Of a DNA stretch of 64,000 bases, positions 17,064 through 25,469 are shown one piece after another. Source of the stretch: Kitasatospora xanthocidica. GTDB taxonomy: Bacteria > Actinomycetota > Actinomycetes > Streptomycetales > Streptomycetaceae. Position 1 is the stretch's first letter. Every line of letters starts with the position of its first letter. The stretch covers positions 324,511 to 388,510 of the forward strand of contig NZ_BNBY01000007.1 in assembly GCF_014656195.1 (NCBI RefSeq), in the 5' to 3' direction. The notes beneath the pieces are model-generated. The model was not told the DNA's origin. It saw only the letters and a list, made by a program, of their open reading frames with translations, and did no database searches. The position numbers and the translations under genes were made by a program.

Positions 17064-17429
17064 GTGCCCATGGTACGGAGCGGGGGGTGCCCCGCCCGGG
17101 CGCGCGCCCGCAAACGGACCCCCGCGCTCCGCCCGGTCGGCGGAACCGCGTAGGGTGCGGGCCGCGTCGGACGGTTCGCCACCTCTCCGCACGGACGGCG
17201 ACACGAAGTCTCCGTACGGACGGCGACACGAGCGGGGCCCCGTACGGTGCGCGGACCGGCCGTGCGACCGCCCGGACCGCGTGTGCGGACCGCGCGGGGC
17301 GGGCGGAAACCGTGAACGACAAGCTCAAGATCGACGCAAGTCGGGTGTGGCCGGGGGGAGTCGCGGCCATACTGCTGCCATCGGCCGGGCCCCGGGGAAC
17401 GGGTCCGGCCCCAGGGGAGGATGAGGCGG
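17064..17429. promoter_or_regulatory. Upstream region of the glnX-pknG operon with paired direct repeat
   Basis: No gene is supported in these 366 bases. A 23-bp near-perfect direct repeat (22 of 23 identical) occupies 17184-17206 and 17209-17231, period 25, with core ACGGACGGCGACACGA. Several GCGGACCG-like words follow to about 17300. The position ahead of a seven-gene signalling operon makes a transcription-factor site plausible. An AGGGGAGG ribosome-binding site at 17413-17420 sets the downstream start. Confidence 0.5.
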
Positions 17430-18905
17430 GTGGCGACACCAGTAGGCAACGGCGCACCGAACGCCGCGGTCCCGGCCCGGCCGGGCCGCCCGCCGGGACC
17501 GGCGGCCGCGACGGCATCGGCACCACTCGTGAAGCCGGGCAGACCCGGCGGGGCGCCCGTCCGGCGCCCCCCGACGGGCGTGGTCACCGGCGCCCGCGCC
17601 CGGCTCGCCCAGGCCACCCGCACCGCGCCCGGCCGGCTGCGGCTGGCCGGGGTGGTGCTCGCGGCGCTGACCGTGGCCTTCGGCGGGCTCACCGCCTGGC
17701 AGTTGGAGACCAGGGCGGAGGCCGCCGACCGGGTGGTCTCGTACAGCCAGCCGCTCAGCCGGGACGCCGCCGAGATCCACCGCAACCTGGCCGACGCCGC
17801 CACCACCGCGGCGAGCGGCTTCCTGCTGGCCGGCGCCGAGCCGAAGGCCGTCCGGGACCGCTACGAGCAGGACCTCGCCACGGCCGCCCGGCTGGTCGCC
17901 GAGGCCGCCGCCCGGACCACCTCGACCTCCCCCGCGCAGGATTCGCTAGCCCGGCTGAACCAGCAACTCCCGTCGTACGCAGGTCTGGTGGAGACCGCCC
18001 GGGCCGACAACCGGCAGGGCATCCCGCTCGGCGGCGCCTACCTGCGGTACGCCTCCGAGCAGATGCAGACCGTCCTGCTGCCGGCCGCCGCCGAACTGGC
18101 CACCGCCGAGAACAACGAGCTGGCGGCCGACTACGCCGCGGCCAAGTCGGTGCCCTGGGGCGCGTACGGCCTGGCGGTGGTCGTCCTGGCCGCGCTGGCC
18201 TGGGTGCAGCTGACCCTGTTCCGCCGCACCAACCGGGTGTTCAACATCGGGCTGCTGGGCGCCACCGCGGCCGTGCTGGCCGGGGCGCTCTGGCTCACCG
18301 TCACCGGTCTGACCACCAACACGGCGCTGAAGAGCAGCGACCGCGAGGGCGCGACGCCGCTGCGGGCGCTCAACGCCGCCCGGGTCGACGTACTGACCGC
18401 CCGGCTGGCGGAGAACCTGCACCTCGTCGCCCGCGGCTCGACCACCAAGTACGCCGACCAGTGGACCAAGGCCACCGAGCACCTGGAAGCAGCCGGGGCC
18501 AGGGACGCTCCGCTGGAGCGCCGGGCCGGCTCGCTCCCGGAGGCCGTCCGGCTCGCGCCGCCGGCCGCCGAGGCGAGCGTGCGGGCGGCGGCGGAGCAGT
18601 TCGACCTGTGGCGCGACCGGCACGACGCGGCCCGGAAGCTGGAGGTCGACAACGCCGACTACCAGGGCGCCCTGGACGCGACCGTGACGGCCGACGCCGG
18701 CACGCCGACCGCCGACGCCTTCTTCAACTCCACCGACCGGGCGCTGGCCCAGGCGGCCGACATCGAGCAGGACAGGTTCAAGCGGTCCGCCGAGGGCACC
18801 GGCGGCGACCTGCGCACCACCGCCGTCGCGGCCGCGCTGCTCGGTCTGGTGGCCGCGGCCGCCGCGCTGCGCGGCCTGGGCCGACGACTGGCCGAGTACC
18901 GGTAA
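17430..18905 (+). CDS. glnX: GlnX-like polytopic membrane sensor of the PknG pathway
   Basis: A 491-residue membrane protein (494 from the ATG at 17421). GTG at 17430 is preferred because AGGGGAGG ends nine bases upstream, whereas it abuts the ATG. Four transmembrane helices are visible: about residues 70-90, 243-264, 272-294 and near the C-terminus (TTAVAAALLGLVAAAAALRGLG). They enclose two long, Ala-rich helical extracytoplasmic segments like receptor sensor bundles, behind a Pro-rich cytoplasmic N-terminus. Topology and order before glnH and pknG match mycobacterial GlnX, which relays amino-acid binding by GlnH to cytoplasmic PknG. Name given by synteny and topology. Confidence 0.75.
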   Translation: MATPVGNGAPNAAVPARPGRPPGPAAATASAPLVKPGRPGGAPVRRPPTGVVTGARARLAQATRTAPGRLRLAGVVLAALTVAFGGLTAWQLETRAEAADRVVSYSQPLSRDAAEIHRNLADAATTAASGFLLAGAEPKAVRDRYEQDLATAARLVAEAAARTTSTSPAQDSLARLNQQLPSYAGLVETARADNRQGIPLGGAYLRYASEQMQTVLLPAAAELATAENNELAADYAAAKSVPWGAYGLAVVVLAALAWVQLTLFRRTNRVFNIGLLGATAAVLAGALWLTVTGLTTNTALKSSDREGATPLRALNAARVDVLTARLAENLHLVARGSTTKYADQWTKATEHLEAAGARDAPLERRAGSLPEAVRLAPPAAEASVRAAAEQFDLWRDRHDAARKLEVDNADYQGALDATVTADAGTPTADAFFNSTDRALAQAADIEQDRFKRSAEGTGGDLRTTAVAAALLGLVAAAAALRGLGRRLAEYR

Positions 18906-18927
18906 CCGGCAAGGGGGAAACGGACAG

Positions 18928-19899
18928 ATGCGCAAGAGAACCGTACCGACCCGATCCGCCGCCGCCGTGGCGCTGCTGACCGCGGGCGCCGTCGTGCTCG
19001 CCGGCGGCGGCCCGGTCGGCGCCGCGCCGACGGCCGCGACCGCCGCGGGCACCGCCCCGCAGGCGGCCCAGGCCGCAGAGGCCGCCCAGGCCGCACAGCA
19101 GGACCAGGCCGACTGCGACATCACCAAGAGCGTGCCGCCGAGCACCGAGGACGGCCCGGCCGTGAAGGCCATCAAGGCCAAGCGCACCCTGGTGATCGGC
19201 GTCGACCAGAACAGCTACCGCTGGGGCGCCCGCAACCCGAACACCGGCCAGATCGAGGGCTTCGACATCGACCTCGCCCGGGCGATCGGCACCGCCGTCA
19301 TGGGCGACGCGGACAAGGTGGTGCTGAAGCCGGTGGCGACCGCCGACCGGATCGACGCCATCAAGAAGGGCCGGGTCGACCTGATCGTCCGCACCATGAC
19401 GATCAACTGCAAGCGGATGGAGGACGTCGCCTTCTCCAAGCCGTACTTCAACATCAGCCAGCGCGTCCTGGTGCCCAAGGCCTCGCCCGCGAAGACCATC
19501 GACGACGCGGTCAAGGGCAGGACGGTCTGCGTCGCCGACGGCGGCACCGGGCAGGCCGTGATCAAGGACATGAACACCGCCGGACAGGTCGTCACCGTCG
19601 GCAACCAGCTGGACTGCCTGGTGCTGATGCAGCTCGGCAAGGTCGACGCCACCATGACCGACAACGGCCTGGCGGCCGGTCAGGCCGCCCAGGACCAGAC
19701 CGTGCGGATCGTGGACGGCGAGGCGCAGCCGGAGGTGGTGGGCGTCGCCATGCTGAAGGAGAGCCCCGACCTGACCGCCCGGGTCAACCAGGTGCTGGCG
19801 GACTACTACGCGCGCGGCGACTGGGCCCGTTCGTACGACCGCTGGCTCAAGCCGTACATGCTCAACGACGCGGAGCGGTTCTGGCCGGGCACGCGCTGA
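18928..19899 (+). CDS. glnH: GlnH-like extracytoplasmic amino-acid-binding protein
   Basis: A 323-residue family-3 solute-binding protein. A signal sequence (residues 1-32: AAAVALLTAGAVVLAGGG) is followed by an Ala/Gln-rich stretch, then the binding fold: LVIGVDQNSYRWGARNPNTGQIEGFDIDLARAIG, DRIDAIKKGRVDLIVRTMTINCKRMEDVAFSKPYF and the second-lobe loop. The first cysteine is at residue 63, so no lipobox is present, unlike lipidated mycobacterial GlnH; it may be released or held by GlnX. No ABC permease or ATPase genes adjoin it, supporting a sensory rather than transport role. Ligands in mycobacteria are Asp/Glu/Asn-type; here unknown. Confidence 0.88.
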   Translation: MRKRTVPTRSAAAVALLTAGAVVLAGGGPVGAAPTAATAAGTAPQAAQAAEAAQAAQQDQADCDITKSVPPSTEDGPAVKAIKAKRTLVIGVDQNSYRWGARNPNTGQIEGFDIDLARAIGTAVMGDADKVVLKPVATADRIDAIKKGRVDLIVRTMTINCKRMEDVAFSKPYFNISQRVLVPKASPAKTIDDAVKGRTVCVADGGTGQAVIKDMNTAGQVVTVGNQLDCLVLMQLGKVDATMTDNGLAAGQAAQDQTVRIVDGEAQPEVVGVAMLKESPDLTARVNQVLADYYARGDWARSYDRWLKPYMLNDAERFWPGTR

Positions 19900-20090
19900 G
19901 GCACCGGCAGGACGTCCGGGCCCGGGGTGTTGACACCGTCTTGACGCCCCGCGCCCGTACCGCCCGAACGGCCACCGGCTAGGGTTCGGGACGATCACCG
20001 CGGGGAGACCGGTGGTGGACAACGGGGGGTTGTCGTGGGACCGCACGTCAGGCACGTCGGGATCGCACGCGAGGAAGGAAGGACACCGCG

Positions 20091-21458
20091 GTGGCGGCAT
20101 CGGCTGGCCCGGCACTGAGCCGGGAGGAGGTGGACCGCGCGCTCGCGCGCCTCGGCGCGGAGCGGGACGCGGTCGAGTCCGCGCTGCTCGCCCTGCAGGA
20201 CCACCCGGGCCTGCGACTGCTGGAGGGCGCCGAGCTCACCGGGCGCACCCTGGAGCGCTGGTCGGTCGCCGGGAAGGGCCTGCCGCTGCTCTGGGCCCTG
20301 TTCGACCGCTACTCCGAGGCGCTGGCCTCGGCGCGCGCCGTACGGGCCCGCAAGGCCAAGCCCGGCGCGCCCGAACTCGCCGAACTGAACGAACTGTTGA
20401 CCGGTGACGCGGTGACCGTCCCGGGCGGCGCGCTGCCGGACGGGCCGCAACTGCTCGGCGCGCCCGCCAAGCTGGTCGAGCGGGTCAGCCTGGACGCGCT
20501 GATGGCCCGGATGAACTCCTGGTACGCCACCGTGCTGGAGGTGGTCAGCGCCGCCGACGCCGTCTGGTCGGCGCTGCCGGCCCGGATCGACCTGCTGCTG
20601 GCCGAGCTCCACCGGGTGCGGACCCTGGCCGGCTCGCTCGGCGTGCGCTCCGGCGTCCACCCGCTGGGCGACGACCTGACCGGCATCGAACAGGACCTCA
20701 CCGAGCTGCGCACCGAGGTGCGCGGCGACCCGCTGGCGCTGTGGCGCCCGGCCCGGGTGCCCGCCCAGCGCGGCACGGTGCCGGAGGGCTCGGCCTTCGC
20801 CGGGCCCGCCGGGGTGGTGGACACCGAGCGGTTCGACCGGGCCGGGCGGGCGCTGGACGGCGTCCGGCTGGAGCTGGAGGACCTGCTGCGGCTGCGCGAC
20901 GAGGCCGAGGAGCGGCTGCAGGGCGTCGGCGACCTGCTCCAGCGGGCCGACGCCACACTGGCCGAGGCCCGCCGGGCCCGCGGCGAGGTGCTGGCGAAGA
21001 TAGCCGCCAGCGACGTCCCGGCGGTACCGGGCCCGGCCTCGGCGCTGCGCGAGCGGATCATCGCGGCGCTGGACCTGCGGCAGGCCGGGCAGTGGGGCCG
21101 ACTGGCGCCGCTGCTGGACACGCTGGAGGACGCCGCCGCCAAGGAGCTGGCCCGGGCCCGGCAGTCCCTCACCGAGGTGACCCAGCCGCTGGCCGTCCGG
21201 GCCGAGCTGCGCGGCCGGCTGGACGCCTACAAGGCGATGGCGGCCCGGCTGCGGGTCGCCGAGGACCCGGAAGTGCTCGAACGGTACGAGAAGGCGCGCT
21301 GGCTGCTGTGGAGCGCGCCGTGCGACCTGCGGGCGGCGGCCGCCGCGGTGGCCCGGTTCCAGCAGTCGCTGCGCCCGGCCCAGACCGAGGCCGAGGGCGG
21401 GCAGGTTCAGGAGGCGGCCGGCCGGCCGCCGGTCGACGGACAGGTTCAGGGGGGCTGA
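20091..21458 (+). CDS. Conserved-context helical protein of the PknG operon, function unknown
   Basis: A 455-residue protein, nearly all alpha-helical and rich in Ala, Leu, Glu and Arg, with heptad-like stretches around residues 5-50 (SREEVDRALARLGAERDAVE), 245-310 (LELEDLLRLRDEAEERLQGVGDLLQRADATLAEARRARGEV) and 350-400. No catalytic motif, signal or membrane segment is seen. GTG at 20091 follows AGGAAGGAAGG. It lies between glnH and pknG, five bases before the kinase, so it is translationally tied to it. The mycobacterial locus lacks this gene. I infer an adaptor or kinase-regulating coiled-coil, without direct evidence. Confidence 0.75.
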   Translation: MAASAGPALSREEVDRALARLGAERDAVESALLALQDHPGLRLLEGAELTGRTLERWSVAGKGLPLLWALFDRYSEALASARAVRARKAKPGAPELAELNELLTGDAVTVPGGALPDGPQLLGAPAKLVERVSLDALMARMNSWYATVLEVVSAADAVWSALPARIDLLLAELHRVRTLAGSLGVRSGVHPLGDDLTGIEQDLTELRTEVRGDPLALWRPARVPAQRGTVPEGSAFAGPAGVVDTERFDRAGRALDGVRLELEDLLRLRDEAEERLQGVGDLLQRADATLAEARRARGEVLAKIAASDVPAVPGPASALRERIIAALDLRQAGQWGRLAPLLDTLEDAAAKELARARQSLTEVTQPLAVRAELRGRLDAYKAMAARLRVAEDPEVLERYEKARWLLWSAPCDLRAAAAAVARFQQSLRPAQTEAEGGQVQEAAGRPPVDGQVQGG

Positions 21459-21463
21459 GGTTG

Positions 21464-24031
21464 ATGGGCGAGACCTGCGTACGGCCGGACTGCTCCGGCA
21501 GCGGCAGCATCGACGCCGACGGCTACTGCGACGAGTGCGGGCTGGCCCCGGCGGGCGGGACCACCGCGACGCCGAAGGCGCCCGCGGGGGCGTCCGCGGG
21601 GGCGTCCGCGGCGGGGGCGGGTGCCGTCGGCCCCGGCGCGCCCTGCCCGCGCGACTGCTCCGGCAGCATCGACACGGACGGCTACTGCGACGAGTGCGGC
21701 CTGACCCCGCCCGAGGCCGACACCGGCGTCACCCAGCCCTGGGTCCCGTCCGCCCGGGTCTCCCCGGACTCCGGCCGCAGCGGCTCGGTCCGCTCGATGT
21801 CGGCCCGCACCGGCTCCGCCCGCTCGATGTCCGGCCGCTCCCGCTCCAACCGCTCGACCCGCACCGGCAGCAGCCGCTCGGTCTCCGTACGCACCCGGGG
21901 CAGCGTCAGCGCGGGCACCCGCAACCGGCTGGGCGCCGGCCTGGTCACCGTGCCGACCGTCGCGACGGCCGACCCGGCCCAGGCGGTGCTGGCCAACCCC
22001 GAGGTGCCCGAGCGCAAGCGGTTCTGCTCCAAGTGCGAGGCCCCGGTGGGCCGGGAGAAGAACGGCCGCCCCGGCCGCCCGGACGGCTTCTGCACCAAGT
22101 GCGGCACGCCGTACTCGTTCACGCCCAAGCTGCGCCGGGGGGACCTGGTCGGCGGGCAGTACGAGGTGGTGGGCTGCCTGGCGCACGGCGGGCTCGGCTG
22201 GATCTACCTGGCGGTGGACCGGCGGCTCGACGACAAGTGGGTGGTCCTCAAGGGCCTGCTGGACACCGGGGACGAGGACGCGCTGGCCGCGGCCGTCGCC
22301 GAGCGGCGCTTCCTGGCCGAGGTGGACCACCCGAACATCGTCCGGATCATCAACTTCGCCGAGCACCCGGACCTGCGCACCGGCGCCACCGACGGCTACA
22401 TCGTGATGGAGTACGTCGGCGGCAAGTCGCTCAAGGACATCGCCAACGACCGCCGCACCCCGGACGGACGGCGGGAGCCGCTGCCGGTCGAGCAGGCGAT
22501 CGCGTACGCACTGGAGGCGCTGCCGGCCCTGGGCTACCTGCACGGCCGGGGCCTGGTGTACTGCGACTTCAAGATCGACAACGCCATCCAGAGCGGCGAC
22601 ACGCTCAAGATCATCGACATGGGCGCCGTCCGCCGCCTCGACGACGACGGCCCGATCTACGGCACCATCGGCTACCAGGCCCCGGAGATCGCCACCGACG
22701 GCCCCTCCCCCGCCTCCGACCTGTACACCGTCGCCCGCACCCTCGCGGTGCTCACCTTCGACTTCCCGGGCTACAGCACCACCTACCGGGACTCCCTGCC
22801 CGGCCCCGAGGACGTCGAGGCCTTCGCCACGTACGAGTCGTACTACCGGCTGCTGGTCCGCGCCACCGACCCGGACCCGGCCCGCCGCTTCGCCTCCGCC
22901 GAGGAGATGGCCGACCAGCTGACCGGCGTGCTGCGGGAGATCCTCGCCCTCCAGAACGACCGGCCCTACCCCGCGCTCTCCACCCTCTTCGGCCCCGAAC
23001 TGCGCGTCGTCGACACCGAGTTGGTCCTGCCCACCGAAGCCGCCGGACAGCTCCGGGTGACCGCCCTGGACCCGGCCGCCGCCGCCCTCGCCCTGCCCAT
23101 CCCCCGGGTCGACCCGGGCGACCCCAACGCCGGCTTCCTCGCCACCCTGCTCTCCCCCGACCCCGAGGAGGCGCTCACCGCGCTGGCCGGCGCCCCCACC
23201 TCCTCGGTGGAGAGCCGGCTGCGCGAACTGCGCGCCCTGCTCGAACTCGGCCGCCACCGCGACGCCGTGGCCCACCTCGCCGCACTGGAACAGGACCACC
23301 CGGACGACTGGCGGGTGGTCTGGTACCGCGGCCTCACCGCCCTGGTCGGCGCCGCCGAGGGCACCGGCGAAGGAGTCTCCGGCGAGCCGGAGGCGAGCGG
23401 GCGCACCACCTCCCTCCGCGCCGCCGCCGAGGCCTTCGACGCGATCTACGACGCCTTCCCCGGCGAGGCCGCGCCCAAGCTGGCCCTCGCCAACTGCGCC
23501 GAACTGCTCGGCGACGGCGGCGACGCGGCCGAGTTCTACCGGCTGGTGTGGGCCACCGACCAGGCCTACCTGAGCGCCGCCTTCGGGCTGGCCCGGGTCC
23601 GGCTGGCCGAGGACGACCGGGCCGGCGCGGTCCGCGTCCTGGAGTCCGTCCCGGCCACCTCCAGCCAGTACACCGCCGCCCGGATCGCCGCCGTCCGGGC
23701 CCGGCTGCGCGAGCGCCCCGCCACCGACGAGCTGGCCGCCGACCTCGGCGCGAGCTCCGCGCAGCTGACCGCGCTGCGGCTGGACGACCGCCGCCGCGAG
23801 GAGCTCTCGGTCGAGGTGCTCGGCGCGGCGCTCGGCTGGGTCGGCGCCGGCTCGGCCGGTGCCCGGCCGGCCGCCGAGCTGGTGGTACTGGGACGTCCCG
23901 CGCAGGAGCGGGAACTGCGCTTCGCCCTGGAGCAGTCCTACCGGGTACTCGCCCGGTTGGCCGACCGGGCGGAGACCAGGATCGAGATGGTGGAACGGGC
24001 CAACCGTGCCCGTCCCAGGACGTGGGTGTAG
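21464..24031 (+). CDS. pknG: PknG-type serine/threonine kinase with three zinc-binding knuckle pairs
   Basis: An 855-residue cytoplasmic kinase. N-terminal knuckles: C5/C10 with C22/C25, C61/C65 with C75/C78, then a Ser/Arg-rich linker (residues 96-155), then the PknG rubredoxin-like site C188/C191 with C210/C213. Kinase domain about 226-490: glycine loop AHGGLGWIY, Lys263 in VVLKGLL, catalytic Asp368 in YCDFKIDN (replacing HRD), Asp385 in IDMG, GTIGYQAPE. A C-terminal TPR-like helical region follows (about 590-850). Mycobacterial PknG has one rubredoxin domain, kinase and TPR; the two extra knuckles are added here. PknG phosphorylates FHA regulators controlling glutamate/2-oxoglutarate flux; targets here are inferred. 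Confidence 0.92.
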   Translation: MGETCVRPDCSGSGSIDADGYCDECGLAPAGGTTATPKAPAGASAGASAAGAGAVGPGAPCPRDCSGSIDTDGYCDECGLTPPEADTGVTQPWVPSARVSPDSGRSGSVRSMSARTGSARSMSGRSRSNRSTRTGSSRSVSVRTRGSVSAGTRNRLGAGLVTVPTVATADPAQAVLANPEVPERKRFCSKCEAPVGREKNGRPGRPDGFCTKCGTPYSFTPKLRRGDLVGGQYEVVGCLAHGGLGWIYLAVDRRLDDKWVVLKGLLDTGDEDALAAAVAERRFLAEVDHPNIVRIINFAEHPDLRTGATDGYIVMEYVGGKSLKDIANDRRTPDGRREPLPVEQAIAYALEALPALGYLHGRGLVYCDFKIDNAIQSGDTLKIIDMGAVRRLDDDGPIYGTIGYQAPEIATDGPSPASDLYTVARTLAVLTFDFPGYSTTYRDSLPGPEDVEAFATYESYYRLLVRATDPDPARRFASAEEMADQLTGVLREILALQNDRPYPALSTLFGPELRVVDTELVLPTEAAGQLRVTALDPAAAALALPIPRVDPGDPNAGFLATLLSPDPEEALTALAGAPTSSVESRLRELRALLELGRHRDAVAHLAALEQDHPDDWRVVWYRGLTALVGAAEGTGEGVSGEPEASGRTTSLRAAAEAFDAIYDAFPGEAAPKLALANCAELLGDGGDAAEFYRLVWATDQAYLSAAFGLARVRLAEDDRAGAVRVLESVPATSSQYTAARIAAVRARLRERPATDELAADLGASSAQLTALRLDDRRREELSVEVLGAALGWVGAGSAGARPAAELVVLGRPAQERELRFALEQSYRVLARLADRAETRIEMVERANRARPRTWV

Positions 24032-24034
24032 CCG

Positions 24035-25339
24035 ATGCCGCAGCAGACCGAGTGCCCGAGCTGTTCCGAGCCGATGGACCCGGAGGACGCCTTTTGCAAC
24101 TCCTGCGGCGCCGGTCGGGACGGCCGGACGGCCCCGGGCGCGATGCCCACGGGCTGGGCCGCCGCCCGGGGTGAGGCCGTACCGCAGCAGCGCGGGCCGG
24201 TCTGCGTGCACTGCGGGCAGCCGCAGGTCACCGCGGACGGCTACTGCGAGGGCTGCGGCGGCGCCCAGCCGCGCCCGCGCGACCACATGGAGAAGGCGCT
24301 CGGGGGCGTCGCCGGGGTCAGCGACCGCGGCGTGCGCCACCACCGCAACGAGGACAGCTTCACCGTCGCCGCGACCTCGCTGCCCGGCGGCGAGCCGGTC
24401 GTGGTCGCCGTGGTGTGCGACGGCGTCTCCTCCTCCGACCGCCCGGACGAGGCCTCGGCGACCGCCGTCGACTGCGCCTCCGAGTCGCTGCTGACCTCGC
24501 TGGAGGCCGGCCGCGACCCGGGCGAGGCGATGCGCGCGGCCATCGCCGACGCCGCCAAGGCCGTCGCCGACCTGGCGACCGACGGCGCCGGCCCGGTCCG
24601 GCCCGACCTCAACGCGCCCGCCTGCACCTACGTCAGCGCCATAGCCGCGGGCGGCCGGGTCACCATCGGCTGGGTCGGCGACACCCGGGCGTACTGGATC
24701 CCGGACGACCGCGCCGCCGCCGAGCCGTTCCGGCTCACCCAGGACGACTCCTGGGCGGCCCGGATGGTCGAGGCCGGGCTGATGGGCGAGGCCGAGGCGT
24801 ACGCCGACCCCCGGGCGCACGCGATCACCGGCTGGCTCGGTGCCGACGCCGAGGAGGTCGTGCCGCACACGCTCGACTTCACCCCGCACGTCCCCGGGGT
24901 GGTGCTGATCTGCACCGACGGCCTGTGGAACTACGCCGAGGCGGCCACCGACCTGGCGTACTACGTCCGTCCGGACGCCCGCACCGAGCCGCTCGCGACG
25001 GCGCAGACCCTGGTGAAGTTCGCGGTCGCCGCCGGCGGCCACGACAACATCACCGTCGCCGTACTGCCGATCGACCCGCCGGCCGTCCCGGTCGAGGAGG
25101 CCGAGCAGACCCCCACGGCGCTGGACCTGCCGATCATCACCCGGCGGCCCGTCCCGGAGGACGACGAGGACCACGATCCGACCCTGCCGGACCTCCCGGT
25201 GATCGGCTCCCCCGCCGCCCCGCTGCCGCCGGCCCCGCCGGTCCCGCCCGCACCGCCGGCGGTCCCCCCGGCCCCGCCTACGGCACCGCCCGTCGCACCG
25301 CCCGTCCCGCCGCTGCCGCCGCACCCGCCGACGGCCTGA
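24035..25339 (+). CDS. PP2C-type Ser/Thr protein phosphatase with tandem zinc ribbons
   Basis: A 434-residue protein starting three bases after the pknG stop. Two zinc knuckles lead: C7/C10 with C21/C24 and C57/C60 with C71/C74 (ADGYCEGCG, nearly the kinase repeat ADGYCDECG). The PP2C domain (about 92-345) has RNEDSF with metal Asp107, VVCDGVSSS with Asp129, GWVGDTRAYW, LICTDGLW and GGHDNITVAV. A long Pro-rich tail (about 385-434) resembles an SH3/WW-type or scaffold-binding linker. It is the natural antagonist of the adjacent kinase. Mycobacterial pknG has no adjacent phosphatase. Confidence 0.92.
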   Translation: MPQQTECPSCSEPMDPEDAFCNSCGAGRDGRTAPGAMPTGWAAARGEAVPQQRGPVCVHCGQPQVTADGYCEGCGGAQPRPRDHMEKALGGVAGVSDRGVRHHRNEDSFTVAATSLPGGEPVVVAVVCDGVSSSDRPDEASATAVDCASESLLTSLEAGRDPGEAMRAAIADAAKAVADLATDGAGPVRPDLNAPACTYVSAIAAGGRVTIGWVGDTRAYWIPDDRAAAEPFRLTQDDSWAARMVEAGLMGEAEAYADPRAHAITGWLGADAEEVVPHTLDFTPHVPGVVLICTDGLWNYAEAATDLAYYVRPDARTEPLATAQTLVKFAVAAGGHDNITVAVLPIDPPAVPVEEAEQTPTALDLPIITRRPVPEDDEDHDPTLPDLPVIGSPAAPLPPAPPVPPAPPAVPPAPPTAPPVAPPVPPLPPHPPTA

Positions 25340-25469
25340 CCCGACCGCCGGGCGGCCCGACCGGCCGCCCGGCGCACGCCACGGCGCCACGGTGCGCCGG
25401 CCCCGGCCGGCGGACCGCCCCACCGTCCTGATCGCATCCACCCCTCACCCGACGGGAGCCGACCGCCCC

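Noticed and set aside
21446..25441. 1331-codon antisense frame through pknG and PP2C
   Set aside because: Gly/Arg/Val-rich shadow of two well-supported genes; GC-rich antisense frames lack stops.
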